From Cloeon dipterum (taxonomy: Eukaryota > Arthropoda > Insecta > Ephemeroptera > Baetidae), in the NCBI RefSeq assembly GCF_949628265.1, contig NC_088786.1, positions 24,387,681-24,451,680 of the forward strand: a stretch of 64,000 nt of DNA, written 5' to 3'. Each line of letters begins with the position of its first letter. Position 1 is the stretch's first letter. The position numbers and the translations under genes are program-made. This document shows positions 49,424 through 60,700 of this stretch, piece by piece. The notes beneath the pieces are model-generated. The model was not told where the DNA came from. It saw only the letters and a list, made by a program, of their open reading frames with translations, and ran no database searches.

Positions 49424-51582
49424 TCATTTGGCAGCCGCCTGCTTCATGATGGCCTCTATGCTGAAGGCAGGACCTGACGAAGGTCCGTCCGAAGACTTCG
49501 GCGGTGAACCAACGAATCCGATCTGCTGACCGGACAAGTTGTGCGTCAGACTGTGTCTCCGCAAATCGCAGTTTCGGCGGAACACTTTTCCACAGTGGTT
49601 GCAGCTGTAGGGTTTGATGTCCGTGTGGGTGAGCAGGTGGGTTTTCAGGTTGGAGCGCTGGTTGAAGGCGCGGGCGCACACGGGGCACCGGTGCGGTGCG
49701 CTCTCCTGGTGCAGGATGCGGTGCACGGCCAGGGTGCGCGCCTGGCAGAAGCCTTTGCCGCATTGCGAACACCTGAACGGCTTTTCTTTCGAGTGAATGT
49801 ACCTGAAACAAAGAAACAACTCAATATAGTGAAAAGAGTGAAATATAATGTTTCTTCAAATTTTTGTAATTATGCTGTAGTTTCAAACGATTCAAGATTG
49901 ATTAAGAGATATGATCGTTAGGTAGAGAATTCTTGGTATTTAATCAGCGAGTTTGTGCTGTTGTACCTGTCTATTTTGAACTTATTATTTTAATAATATA
50001 AATTTATGAAATGGCACAGCTGTCCATCCAGACAAGTAAATCCGTGCAGAGCTACTGAGCTATTTCGTAGATATTTTTCTTAGTTAGTATTTTGTGCGTA
50101 TATACATATGTCTTCCTAATCCTTTTCATTTAATTTAAGTATGTGAAATAATATCAGACCCAAGACTTGATTTCACTTATATTTCTACAATTTTGTTACA
50201 TATATTGTCTGTGCATTGCTTCACCATATGCTTATAAATAGAATCATTTAAATTAAAGCAACAAACTATGAAAAATAATTTAAATATTTTGCTTATTCAG
50301 TAAAACTAAGTTTTAAAAACCAAAAATTCAATTAAATTATGATTATTCATTTTATTATTGATTAAGTTCTACAATTATAATTATTTTTTGTCATATTATA
50401 TAATAATTTACGGAAAAATTGTTGGTTTTACTGCAAAAATGACTCATTTACGAGCAAAACTTTTTAAATAAATAAAAGAACAAAACAAGAGTTAAATTAG
50501 CTAAACAAGTTCGCCGTCGGCGACGTTCAGGTGTTGCAATTAATTTTCAACCGCAAAATGGTGGCCAAAAGTGAACGGTGCACCTGCTGCCCCGCGTTAT
50601 GCAAATAGCCGGCCGTGTCGGGGCATAAATTCACGCAGCAACATGTAATTACACCCGCGCGCCAGTGTTATCACGGTACACATATCCTGTTCTAAATATG
50701 TATGCACAGTGTGCTTGATATTCGGCCGGCGCGCGCGTGCCTGCTCAAGAGAACTAGCTGAAGGGCGTGCTCAGCGCGAACAATAATTATCGAGGGCATG
50801 CCACGGGGTTGGAGTGAAAAAAAACACAACAAGGAAAACGAAGCGTGTCCTCGGCAGGTGTGCAGAAAAAAACGGACTAACCTGTGGTCCCTGAGGTGGT
50901 CCTGCCTGCGGAAGGCCTTTCCGCAGATGTCGCAGGAATAGGGCCGCTCGTCGGTGTGCGTGCGCTCGTGGATGAGCAGGTTGTAGCTCTTGGTGAATTG
51001 CCGGTTGCAGAACTTGCAGATGAACTGCTTCTTGGGCCGGGCGGGCTTGGTGGGCTCCTTCTCCAGCAGGGCGGGGGTGGCGTCGAGTGAGGGTGGCGCC
51101 CCCGCGGGCTCGACGCCGCCGGCCGAGGCCAGCAGGTTCTGCTGCTGCTGCAGCAGCACGTTCATCAGCAGCGGGTACAGGGGCAGGTTGTTGTTGTTCA
51201 GGATGAGGTCATCGGGCTCGGTGAGGTCGGCGGCCGGGTCGGTGGCCGCCTCCGGCGCCGCCGACATGGCCTGCTGCAGCCGCTGCAGCGCCAGGAAGGA
51301 CTCGAGCGTCTGCTGGAAGGAGCCGTTGCGCTGGTGCTGCTGCATCATCGCCGCCGCCGCCGTCTGCAAATTGAGCACGTTCTGCAGGGCGATGACGGCG
51401 GCCGCCGCGTTGAACTGAGACGCCTGCAGGCTGTCGCTGGCGGCCGCGGCGGCCATCTCCTTCTGCGAGGCCGGCTCCATCAGCCCGAGCGACTGCTCGA
51501 CCGTCTCGTCAGTCAGCGATGACGACGCGGCCGGCAGCACCGGCTCCGGCATTTCCCCGCTCTTTTTTTCCTCCTCGAGCAT
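49424..51582 (-). CDS. bowl: Odd-skipped family five-zinc-finger transcription factor (bowl/sob type)
   Basis: Two coding exons, 51582-50882 and 49802-49424 (minus), give 359 residues. The N-terminal half is rich in Ala, Gln, Leu and Pro. Five C2H2 fingers follow at about residues 187-209, 215-237, 243-265, 271-293 and 299-321. The family linker HTDERPY lies between fingers 1 and 2, and HSKEKPF between 2 and 3. The last residues include FSIEAIM (347-353), an eh1-like Groucho-binding motif typical of Odd proteins. Five fingers point to Bowl or Sob rather than Odd (four); which of the two is not settled, and Drosophila Bowl and Sob are longer (about 744 and 578). In Drosophila, Bowl acts in gut and leg patterning and is held in check by Lines. 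The start ATG lies two bases after a strong acceptor (CTTTCCACAG), so the gene has an untranslated first exon. Confidence 0.94.
49803..50881 (-). other. Coding intron of the bowl/sob-like gene
   Basis: 1079 bp. On the minus strand it starts GTTAGT and ends TTCTTTGTTTCAG. It splits the finger-2 Arg codon in phase 2, at the same site as the drumstick intron. AT-rich except near the donor. No other feature seen. Confidence 0.9.
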
Positions 51583-51583
51583 T

Positions 51584-51682
51584 CTGTGGAAAGAGCAAGC
51601 AGAGGCAGGCGCTCGTTCAATCACTTAATTCCGAAACTGAGCGTTTCCCGAAATCAGGCAAATTTGAGAGATTCGGTCTTAC
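51584..51682 (-). other. Probable 5' UTR intron of the bowl/sob-like gene
   Basis: On the minus strand a good donor (GCAGAAAG followed by GTAAGA, from 51682) pairs with the acceptor CTTTCCACAG ending at 51584. The 99-bp intron would place a noncoding first exon immediately upstream of 51683. A TTTATAAT box at about 51722-51729 would leave only a very short first exon, so the true start site is probably farther upstream. Confidence 0.6.
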
Positions 51683-54600
51683 CTTTCTGCTTTTGCGGCG
51701 GCGGAGTGATCACCCTGACGAGATTATAAATCCGCTATTTGTTCAGTCTTCAGCGGGCGCGTGGGACATGTCACAAAAACACACAAAACACGTGTTGCTC
51801 GTCATCAATCATAATTTTGTCACCAGTCGAGCGCAATCAAATTATTGAAATGAGCCTCGCTGAAAGTACACACAGCAGAACAATGGCATTTGGGCGAGAG
51901 AATAAGCGCGAGCTGATCGCGGCCGTGCGTTCAGGTCCCCGGCCGGTGGGTATGAAAAGAGAGAGAGAGAAAGAGGGGCGCAGGTTGTGCCATCATCATC
52001 ATCAGCCACGGCCAGGTACGAGTGCTCCAAGGAGGGGAAAATAAAATGCTGAAAAGCTGCCTCGGCTCGATGTCCAGCCTGTGCCGTGCTTTGCTTTTGC
52101 CGTGCTGTGCACACCGCACCTTTAATCATCTTCATAAAAATATGACGTAACATACACACACGTACATTTATATATGAAATCTGTTGGTTGGAGCCGCACG
52201 CCGGAGCCGGCCTGCGCCGCGCTCTTTCGGCAATTATTATCTGCGCAATGGAATCGCGAGGTTGCACAAAAGAATATAAAATTACAAGACAGATTTAAGA
52301 GTAGGTGAGAAAATGATTTTTTTTAACGAGCCCTTGTGTTTCGCGTTTAAATCGGCAAGTATTGCCATGCAAAATTGTTAATTTGCGTTTATCAAAAGAG
52401 CCTGCGTGCAGAGCAGAGGAGCGAGGCAGGAGATGCACATTAAGAACGCGCGCTTTGCTCGGCCGCCGCGGTGAAAAATTATGTGTATTATGTTTTGCGC
52501 GCGCCGCCGACTGAAATTTAAAGCATGAAGCGTTTTCAATGAGCAGTATAATGATATTGGTAATGAGAGAGCATTACAACACATCATGCTGATGTCGTGG
52601 CAAAATATTTTTCTGTTACGCTCGCTTACATTCTGCATATTAATTTATTCCTCCATAAATCCAAACAATTTGTTGCTAAGTGAACATAAATGACTTTACA
52701 TAAATTAAGCAGTCACATCACCTCTTTCTCATCTAAACCATCGTCGATTGCAAAATTTCCAATCGAACTGCGGAATTGACCACGAATCAGGAGAAAATGA
52801 TTGATCTTCTACTATTTTATCTTTTTGTTATTGCGTTAAGGGTGAAAATTTGTCTGCAAAATAATTCGATTTTCTAATGTCCAGCTCCATAGGAAAACCT
52901 CAATGTGTATCACAGCTCTTTGTTGAAAACTCACAAAAGCTGGCACTATTTGTCGGAAAGACGATGATCTGATGGTGATCTCTTTCTTCGACTATATAAA
53001 TATTAGCACAGGCACACGACTGCTCCGACGGGCGCACAGATCGGACGGACAGAGAGCGACTTCCTTTCATGCTTATTAAAATATTAGCTTAGGTCGGCAT
53101 AATAAGAGAAAGAGGCCCTATTAGCGGAGAACAAATAGAGCTGATTCTTTTTATCGCATCCATCTCGAAAATATCTTTTCTGCCGCTTTTGTTATTATCT
53201 CGAGCGGATCAGTTTGCGCACACAGCCCCTAGATCTGCAGCCGCGGCGTCGTGCGCGCAGTGATTGATTTCACACTCAGCGAATGCACGCTCGCCTTTGC
53301 ACAACCAAAGTATCGTAGGCGCAGAGGATGTGATATTTCTCGTAACGCGGCCGCCGCCGGCGAAAGCGATATTTTCTGGAATGAATTTCACTGCTGCCAG
53401 TTTAATTCTTCTGTTGTTTTACCCCCTATCGGGCGCGCTAGTCGTAAAGGTATATCACGCGCGCGCGGCCTGATGTTAGATTTATGAATGGAGGCTGTTG
53501 CGACACGCAAAACGAATGGCAGGCCGGCCTGGCGACGCGCACACAGCACACAAAAAGCTGCACATTTCGGCAAACCCGTTTTTTTAGTCTTTTCAGCAGC
53601 GAGCAGGCCAAATAAAGCGCATCTATTAAAGTAATTACGGCGATAATGGCGCACTATTCAAGCGACCAGAGCGGGTCATTAAGACGAGCATCCGACGAGC
53701 AGCATGGGGCAAAATGCCTGCGCTTTTTTATCAGACTCCTCCAGCTCATAAATATTACAAAAATAAGCGCGTGCAAGCGAGAGTGCGGCCTTTAATGAAA
53801 ATATAAATTCATTTCGCTGCCGCAGCCGCCGTTCGTTTTCAACACACGGAAAATTTATAATGATTGCACGCGGCGACTCTCTTCTGCATGTGATATGTGT
53901 GCGTACTTAGGGACGCTAATTTTAGGCGAATCTTAAACTTTTCAGCTCCTTCAGAGTGTTATTTTTTACGTAAAATTAAAATCAAGTTTGACCCATTAAT
54001 TCGCTGTATGCGTAGCTTCTCACAGGCACAATCATAGAGGTACATTTTATTAAATAATCGTTAGGCGCGATGTAGGTGTATACTACTCTTCCGTATAGGT
54101 TGACCCTGCAACGAGGTCACAAAACACCGCATAAATGCTATTATAATGATGATAGTAGTGTGTGAAATTAATGTTTGATGCCCTCTTTTTTCATAGTTAT
54201 ATACCAAATAACCGCGGGTAAAATATTCGTCAAATCATTTTGGTGGATGTGATTTTTTGTTTAGAGTTAAAATGATTTCCGGATTGATCAAATTCAATTC
54301 AAACATATTATTTATTCCATTAATCCGAAAAATCACAGGTCCGATTTTGGAATATTTCTAAACATGAAATTTCGAAAAGCCACAAGACATAATACAAAAA
54401 ATTTCATATACGTTTTCAAAGTTTCTTGCACACAGTTGCTCACTCATGTTGTTGAAATTGTGTTCATTTAACTTATTTTTCACTGCGCGAGCATAGACTT
54501 TTATCCGAATCAGTTAATTAACTAACACCATCTAAAATTCACTGCTCTTTGCGGATAAATATCGCTTAGAAATACAATTCTATGCGCGGTTTGGTTTGTA

Positions 54601-57381
54601 ATTAAGAAAGTGACTAAAATCCGGAACCCTATAATATAGTGTGCGTCTCATAATCGCGCGCTCGTCAAACGTCGGCGATTCCGCGCCTGACGTCCCATCC
54701 ACCCAAACACGACAGTTTTGTTAATGGAAAAAACGCATACGCGCTGGGATATTTCACAATCTGAGAAAATGAATTTTTTATAAGCCGTTTTATTCACTCA
54801 AAGTCAACACATTTTCCCTTCCAGGAGGAGCGATGATTGCTGCTGTCACTGCGTGGCGAATAAATAAAAATTAATATTCCTCTGCATGAATTATGAGCGC
54901 GGGGATTTTTTTCATTTTCGTTTCGTGAAAGAGTTAGATTGTGATGCCTTTCTAAACTGTCGACGTTCTCCTGGAATTGAAACTTGGGAAAAAAAGAATA
55001 CGCATGCGGCCCGCGCATGAACACAAAATTTATGGTTTCATATCAACTCTCGCTCTGCGCTGCTCGGAATGAATGAAGCCGACAATTATCTCTCCACCTT
55101 GTTCCAATCGTGTTTCCTGCATCTCTCTCGCTATATAGGTGGAATCGTTTTTTGCTTAATCATAGCCGCACAGACTTAGAGGTTACGTACAAAAAGTGCG
55201 CGCGCGGCATCATGCGTGTTTTCCAAGCAGCGATTAATTCACTGGCGGCTGTGATATTAAATTATACACTTCATCCTCGTCTTCCTGCTTCCTTTCCTGC
55301 TCCTCAACCGGCGCTCTAATTTCTCCGATGGCTTCTCATTAATCACGTGTTTTGCCGCCTCACTTTGATTAACGCGTAACCCTTACTTAGCCATCGAAAA
55401 GTCTACCAACATCGTCGGTCATTCACAAGGAAAAGGTAACAGTATCGCGGCATCTCGGGAAACTATGAATTGGATTCAAAATTTGGCTCACTATAGGTAC
55501 GGACTGAATGGCATATTTTTATCGCTAATACATATTAAAATACTATTTGATTTTTTTTTCGAAATGTCCTAATAGAATATTGAGAAAAAAATACATTTGC
55601 ATTGTATTGACACATTGCGTGCAACACTTGATTGATAATTTATCATTTGAAAAATAAAAGAAACCAACTCAAACAGTATTATTTAATCTATACACTGAAC
55701 TTGTTAGTAATGAGATTATAGTGCAACCATTATTTGTTGTTCATTGTTAACCTTTTTTGACTGCGTTCGAAATCAACACAGCCATTTTTTCGATTATTTA
55801 AATTAAAATTCATCAAGTATTTCTATAATGTCTATCTTAAAATAGTCCACCATCCGCCTCTGTTTACTGCTTGAAAAGGATCAAAGCTAAGAGCGGGATA
55901 ATGGTTTGGATAACCCCCTGTGCCGTGAATTTACAAGGGGTTAAAACATTCCAGAACAAACTTTGTTGCTGCCACATCCTGCCGAGCGAAATGAAAAAAC
56001 TCTTGGATTACTAATAAATCAACTTTTTTCATACTGTTCGATACCCTTAGGTTTTTATTATTTTAGCTTAAAAGCATTTATAATTATTTGAATTTCCAAA
56101 CAGGATCACCGACAAGAATTTCTGCTTGTCACATTCACTCTTGCGCATACCAAACAGGAGCAACACCACAAAAATGTTGACAAAAAAAGCGTGCTCTTGA
56201 CCCAGTCCGTGCCTGCGTATTGCTGGGAAAACAAAAACAATACTGCACTTAATATTATAGTGCACATCGGGCGAGGAGAGGGAAACCACAAAATGGGCTG
56301 CGGTCGCGCGCGAACGTGTATAAAAAAGTGCATGCGGAGGAATGAAAACCCCTGCAAGGGATAACCGCACATTATGCGCGCGCGGATAAATAAACTGCAT
56401 TTAATGATTGGTTCATTCGCGGCTTGATTGACACGTTCGTTCGCGCGGCCGCAAAGAGTTAACGTTGAGACCGCGCGGCGCGTTCTCACGCTTTCCCATA
56501 AGGATCTGGCCGCCGAGATAGAGCGCAATCCTTTCGACGAGAACTGCGCCCCGGGCTAATACACGAGGCAGGCTGGGGTTCCATGGGCGGGGGCGGATCG
56601 CGTGAGCACCAAAACCGAGCAAACCCGCGCGTCGTGAGAAAGCCGAGGGGCAGCCGCGGGATATGTTTCGTTTACTTTTACGTCCTGAATGCTTTTCTTC
56701 GCGCATTTCGCGCGTGCTTGCTTCTCGGACCCAAAGTTATCACGGGTCAGGGTTCTCCCCGGCTATCCTGTCCTGAGTTTTATTTTTTTATATTCATTAG
56801 CTGGTTGATGATTTTCGCTCCGCTGGAACATTTTAAAATTGAGTCAGCATCATACACACTATAGAAATGTTGATTGATAACCAAATCTCAATAAAAACGC
56901 GCGAACAGACGGAATAAATGTAATCAATTGAGATTTGAGGTCTAAATAAATACAATTTCAAAGAATTTTTGAAGGATTATTTTTTTCTATTAAAGTTAAA
57001 TGCAGCTATATCTTTGTGCATAAGTGGGCTTTTTAATTTTCTGCTTCACCATTACAGTTGCGCAGGAAATTACAGTATAGTGATATAGATCGCTATGTGC
57101 ATATACAACGATGCAGAAATTGAAAAATTATAACCTCCTCGAGTGCATCTGCCTTAATTGGCATCCTCCAACAAGTAAACGAAGGCTGTCTAAATTATAT
57201 GAAATGAAAAAATCTAATGCCCAGGATTATTCTAATTTACCCAGGAAAATAATGGGAATGAATTCCTGACTGATTTATTCATGATGCCAAACATAAATAA
57301 ATATTTGTAAAAAACTCATCACAATTAGAGTAAAGCTTGGAATGAAAATATATAAATGAAGGTCGCTCTAGAGGATCCTTT
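51683..57381. other. Upstream region of the bowl/sob-like gene, probably regulatory
   Basis: No supported gene. GC-richer blocks at 51.7-52.6, 53.0-53.9, 54.6-55.4 and 56.1-56.8 kb contain CG-rich and ATTA-type motifs. They alternate with AT-rich DNA at 52.6-52.95, 54.1-54.6, 55.5-56.1 and 56.85-57.35 kb. The paired, overlapping ORFs on both strands (for example 56068-56528) are typical of noncoding GC-richer sequence. Confidence 0.4.
54285..54354 (-). repeat. Dispersed repeat, copy B (inverted relative to copy A)
   Basis: Reverse complement of the segment at 46956-47017, with a few indels. The shared core reads ATTCCAAAATCGG, then TTCGGATTAATGGAATAA, then TTGAATTGAATT on the minus strand. 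Probably an old miniature element. Confidence 0.7.
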
Positions 57382-57709
57382 CATAGAAGAAAAATTCGGA
57401 CAATCCTCGTTGCAAAAAGGTTGTGGTTTTATTTATGCCAACTGACCTGTGATAACATGAATGTACTGACAAATTGTGAGAATAAACAGCTATAATAACT
57501 TGTTGCAGCTATTATCAACTGTAGCCCTTTCTGGTGGGTAATGGCAATGGCGCAATGGCTAATGGAAAAGCAAAGGAGCAAAGCCTTTACCCACCAGCTA
57601 AGCGAGTTTGTTCCATAAAGTAGGGCTGCAGTTGACAGCCGAAGCTAATTGGCATAAGTAAAACGATGACTTTTTTGCAACAAGGAATTTCCAAATTTTT
57701 CTATTATGA
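57382..57709. mobile_element. Palindromic foldback (MITE-like) element
   Basis: An imperfect palindrome of about 328 bp. The outer arms read CATAGAAGAAAAATTCGG at the left and its diverged reverse complement at the right. They continue through a CCTCGTTGCAAAAA / TTTTTTGCAACAAGG block and a TTTATGCCAA / TTGGCATAAGT block. Inner blocks CAACTGTAGCCCT and GGTGGGTAA are also mirrored (GGGCTGCAGTTG, TTACCCACC). There is no coding capacity. Such a structure fits a nonautonomous foldback or MITE element. Target-site duplications are not obvious. Confidence 0.75.
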
Positions 57710-60700
57710 TAATTAAATAAGTTATAAATAGTTCAACACGTAGTTTCATTTCATCCTAATCTAAAAAGGTCTATTTAAATTACGCAATAAAAATGTTCAC
57801 TAATTTTGGGGTTCGGTTAAAATTATAAATCATGAGTTTTGTTTATTTAACTTTTGCCAGAAGAGTTTTAGGTTTAAGAGAACTTACGTTTAATTTTCGT
57901 ACAATAACATTAAACTCTTTAACGGATTGAACTATAAGATCTGTGAGGCAGTGGACGGGTTAGACTGGCTTACTTAATGCCACACAGGGTGTTTGATGAT
58001 ATTAGAAAATCGTATTATTAACTATTACAAGCAAAAACGTTTTGCATTATTTTATACAAAGAGGATCCAGCAAGAAAAAAAAACGTTATTTTGTATGGGA
58101 TTGATTATGAGTGCAAACAACAGGGGGTTGATGAGAATTACAGTTATAAGTGCTCTTTTTAGAATATTGCAAAGTGGTGTTAGTATGTAATTGAATGATT
58201 CGCGAGCGCTGAGACGAGGTCAGAAAATCAATCAAGCAATATATGCAAGCAGCTCGCACGCGAACAAAAGTTACAATCAAAATTCCTTGCATTCTCACGT
58301 TAATTGAGAACAGTTTTATGGTCAAGCTGTGCCGGCTAGAGTTCAACCCTTTGCGGCCAAAAAGGCATCGCCACGAGCGCGAACAATAAAAATTCATGGC
58401 ATTCCAATGCGCTGACTGGCTAGGTAAATTGAATTAATTCTCGCGTCTCATTGTTCTCTTTATCGCGAGAGCGAGCACGCGGCGCCAATCATTAATATTG
58501 TACGCACCTGGCTCGCGTGCGTGATTTGTGCCTGCATTGAAAATTTCAACTAATGAAGCCGCCCAGCTTCTGACGGGCCGGGAACGACGACGACCGATCG
58601 CATCTCGCACGGCCGGCCAGCTGAACGAACCAAAAAGAACGCTCGCACATTACCAACGCGAGCACTAGTTAGCAACGCTTCGTTTTCTAATTTGACACCT
58701 GCTGAGACGGTGTTTTTTCTTCTCTCATCTCGCGCACTCGCCCAAATATCGCTATTGGGGCAGTGAGAAATTTCTGATTATTTTTATTTAGACATTGCCT
58801 GTTTTTTTCATAGCCTTACGCGCCTTACGTCTAAAGAGTGTGATAAAATATCCGCATTAAATTATTATGCTACTTTTTAAAATTCCTCATTAGTTTTTAT
58901 AGCATGATGCATAAGGAACTTTACCAAGATGAACAAAACAAACAAATCATATTTCCAATTAAAATTGCGATGTTATTAAAACTATAAATTTTTCAGTTCA
59001 ATTTGAGGGGTTTGGAATATATTTGTAGGCCTAAAGATTTCAAGGAGAGGAAAGTCATGAATTAGAAATTAATTAACACATGGGTCTTTAATTTAAGACT
59101 CCTTCATTTGATAGAATAGTTTTGTAGGCATTTTTAGTATATTTTATTTGTTATAATTTGAACATGATATCTTGGACAATATCTCATTCCACCTTGAGAT
59201 TTTTTCTTATATAACAATTTAAAAAATGATTTCAGCACATGACTTTAAACAATCAAATTGAAAAAGGCACCAACAGAAAATCAAGAAATATAAATAAAAA
59301 TATCATTTAGCACGGCCCTGACTGCACATTACAGTTTAACTCGCCTCCAATCCTTATCATTCCAATGAGGAAAGGCAGCAGCGACTGATGGTTTATCCTT
59401 TGAGTTTTCGGGAATTATGTCCTGGGGGCTCAATTAAGTTTCCTCGTCGACATTTCAACTTTGGCATTTCTCATTTTCAGATGCTGCTGCCGCGTGGTTT
59501 TCCCACATGCATAAAACACCGAAGGGGCATTTCTCACACGAGCAGGATTGTAAAACTTAAAGCTCGTCCTGTCTGGAATTCGTGAATTATTTATAATTGA
59601 GTGTATCTACAAGCACAAGCTTGTCAAGAACTAAATATTCTATTCGTACATGACAAACACACATCAGAAAAAGGAGCATGTGTATGAAAGAGTTAAATTC
59701 ATCAATTAAAAATGCAAAAAGCGGATTCCATTATTTTGATGAACTTCCAAATCCAAAGTAAAATATTGAAAATGTTGACGTTTAGACTGTTAAGCTCTCT
59801 AAAAAAATAGTTGGTGGCAATGCTCACTAAGGAAAAAACGTTGGAGACAAAGTTACAATAATATTTTGGGTGTCGCGCGGTCCCGACAGGATAAATATAT
59901 AATATGAATGTCATCCTTTCATGTTAAACGTGGGCGTGAGACTGCCGCGTGTCTTGTCCTTTGGTAGGATGACAAATATCAAGCAGGCGAACATCAGGGG
60001 GTATTATCTCGGCGACAGGTCTGATATCAACACGACCAGATACAAGCGCAGATAAATATGAGCACACGCTTACGGACATTGAAATACATAATACGAGATG
60101 CTCAGCACTATGCGAGCGAAAGTTATTACTATATTTTATATTCGATCTATAAATTTGAAAGGGATTAATAATATGATGATACATATTACTTTATCAGGTT
60201 TAGATGTTTTTAATGGAATGAGTGCAAATTAATTTGAATTAGATTGAAATTTAATTACTGTCACAAAATTTCACTTTCCTGATTACAAAAGCTGCAAATT
60301 ACAACGTTGCTAAAATTCCTGTTCCTGTGTCAACATTTAGTGCGAATAAATTCCGTTTTAAATTATACGAAATTTTATTTTGACATTTTCATTTTATTAC
60401 GTTGTTATTTGGCTTGTTTTAAAATTCGAACGTTACGTATAAAAGTGAGAGGGTAAAAAGTGAATATCTCCGAGATAAATGCAAATCTTTGAATTTTAAA
60501 GGCAGATGTAAGTACACGTCACAAATTGATTCTTATACAGCAGTGCTGTGCTCAATAAAAAAGTCTGGAGCCAGACGAAAAATGCGGCTGTCTCTTTTCT
60601 CGGTTTCAATCGTTTGTATATTAAAATAAATTATACTTCAACCCCCATAAATAATAAATTATCGGCGGGCAGGTTGAAGGCGCGCGGCGTGTTGTGCCCG

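Noticed and set aside
49541-49921. 126-aa + strand ORF
   Set aside because: It is the complement of the zinc-finger exon of the bowl/sob-like gene.
50884-51522. Several + strand ORFs (68-142 aa)
   Set aside because: They are antisense shadows of the GC-rich first coding exon of the bowl/sob-like gene.
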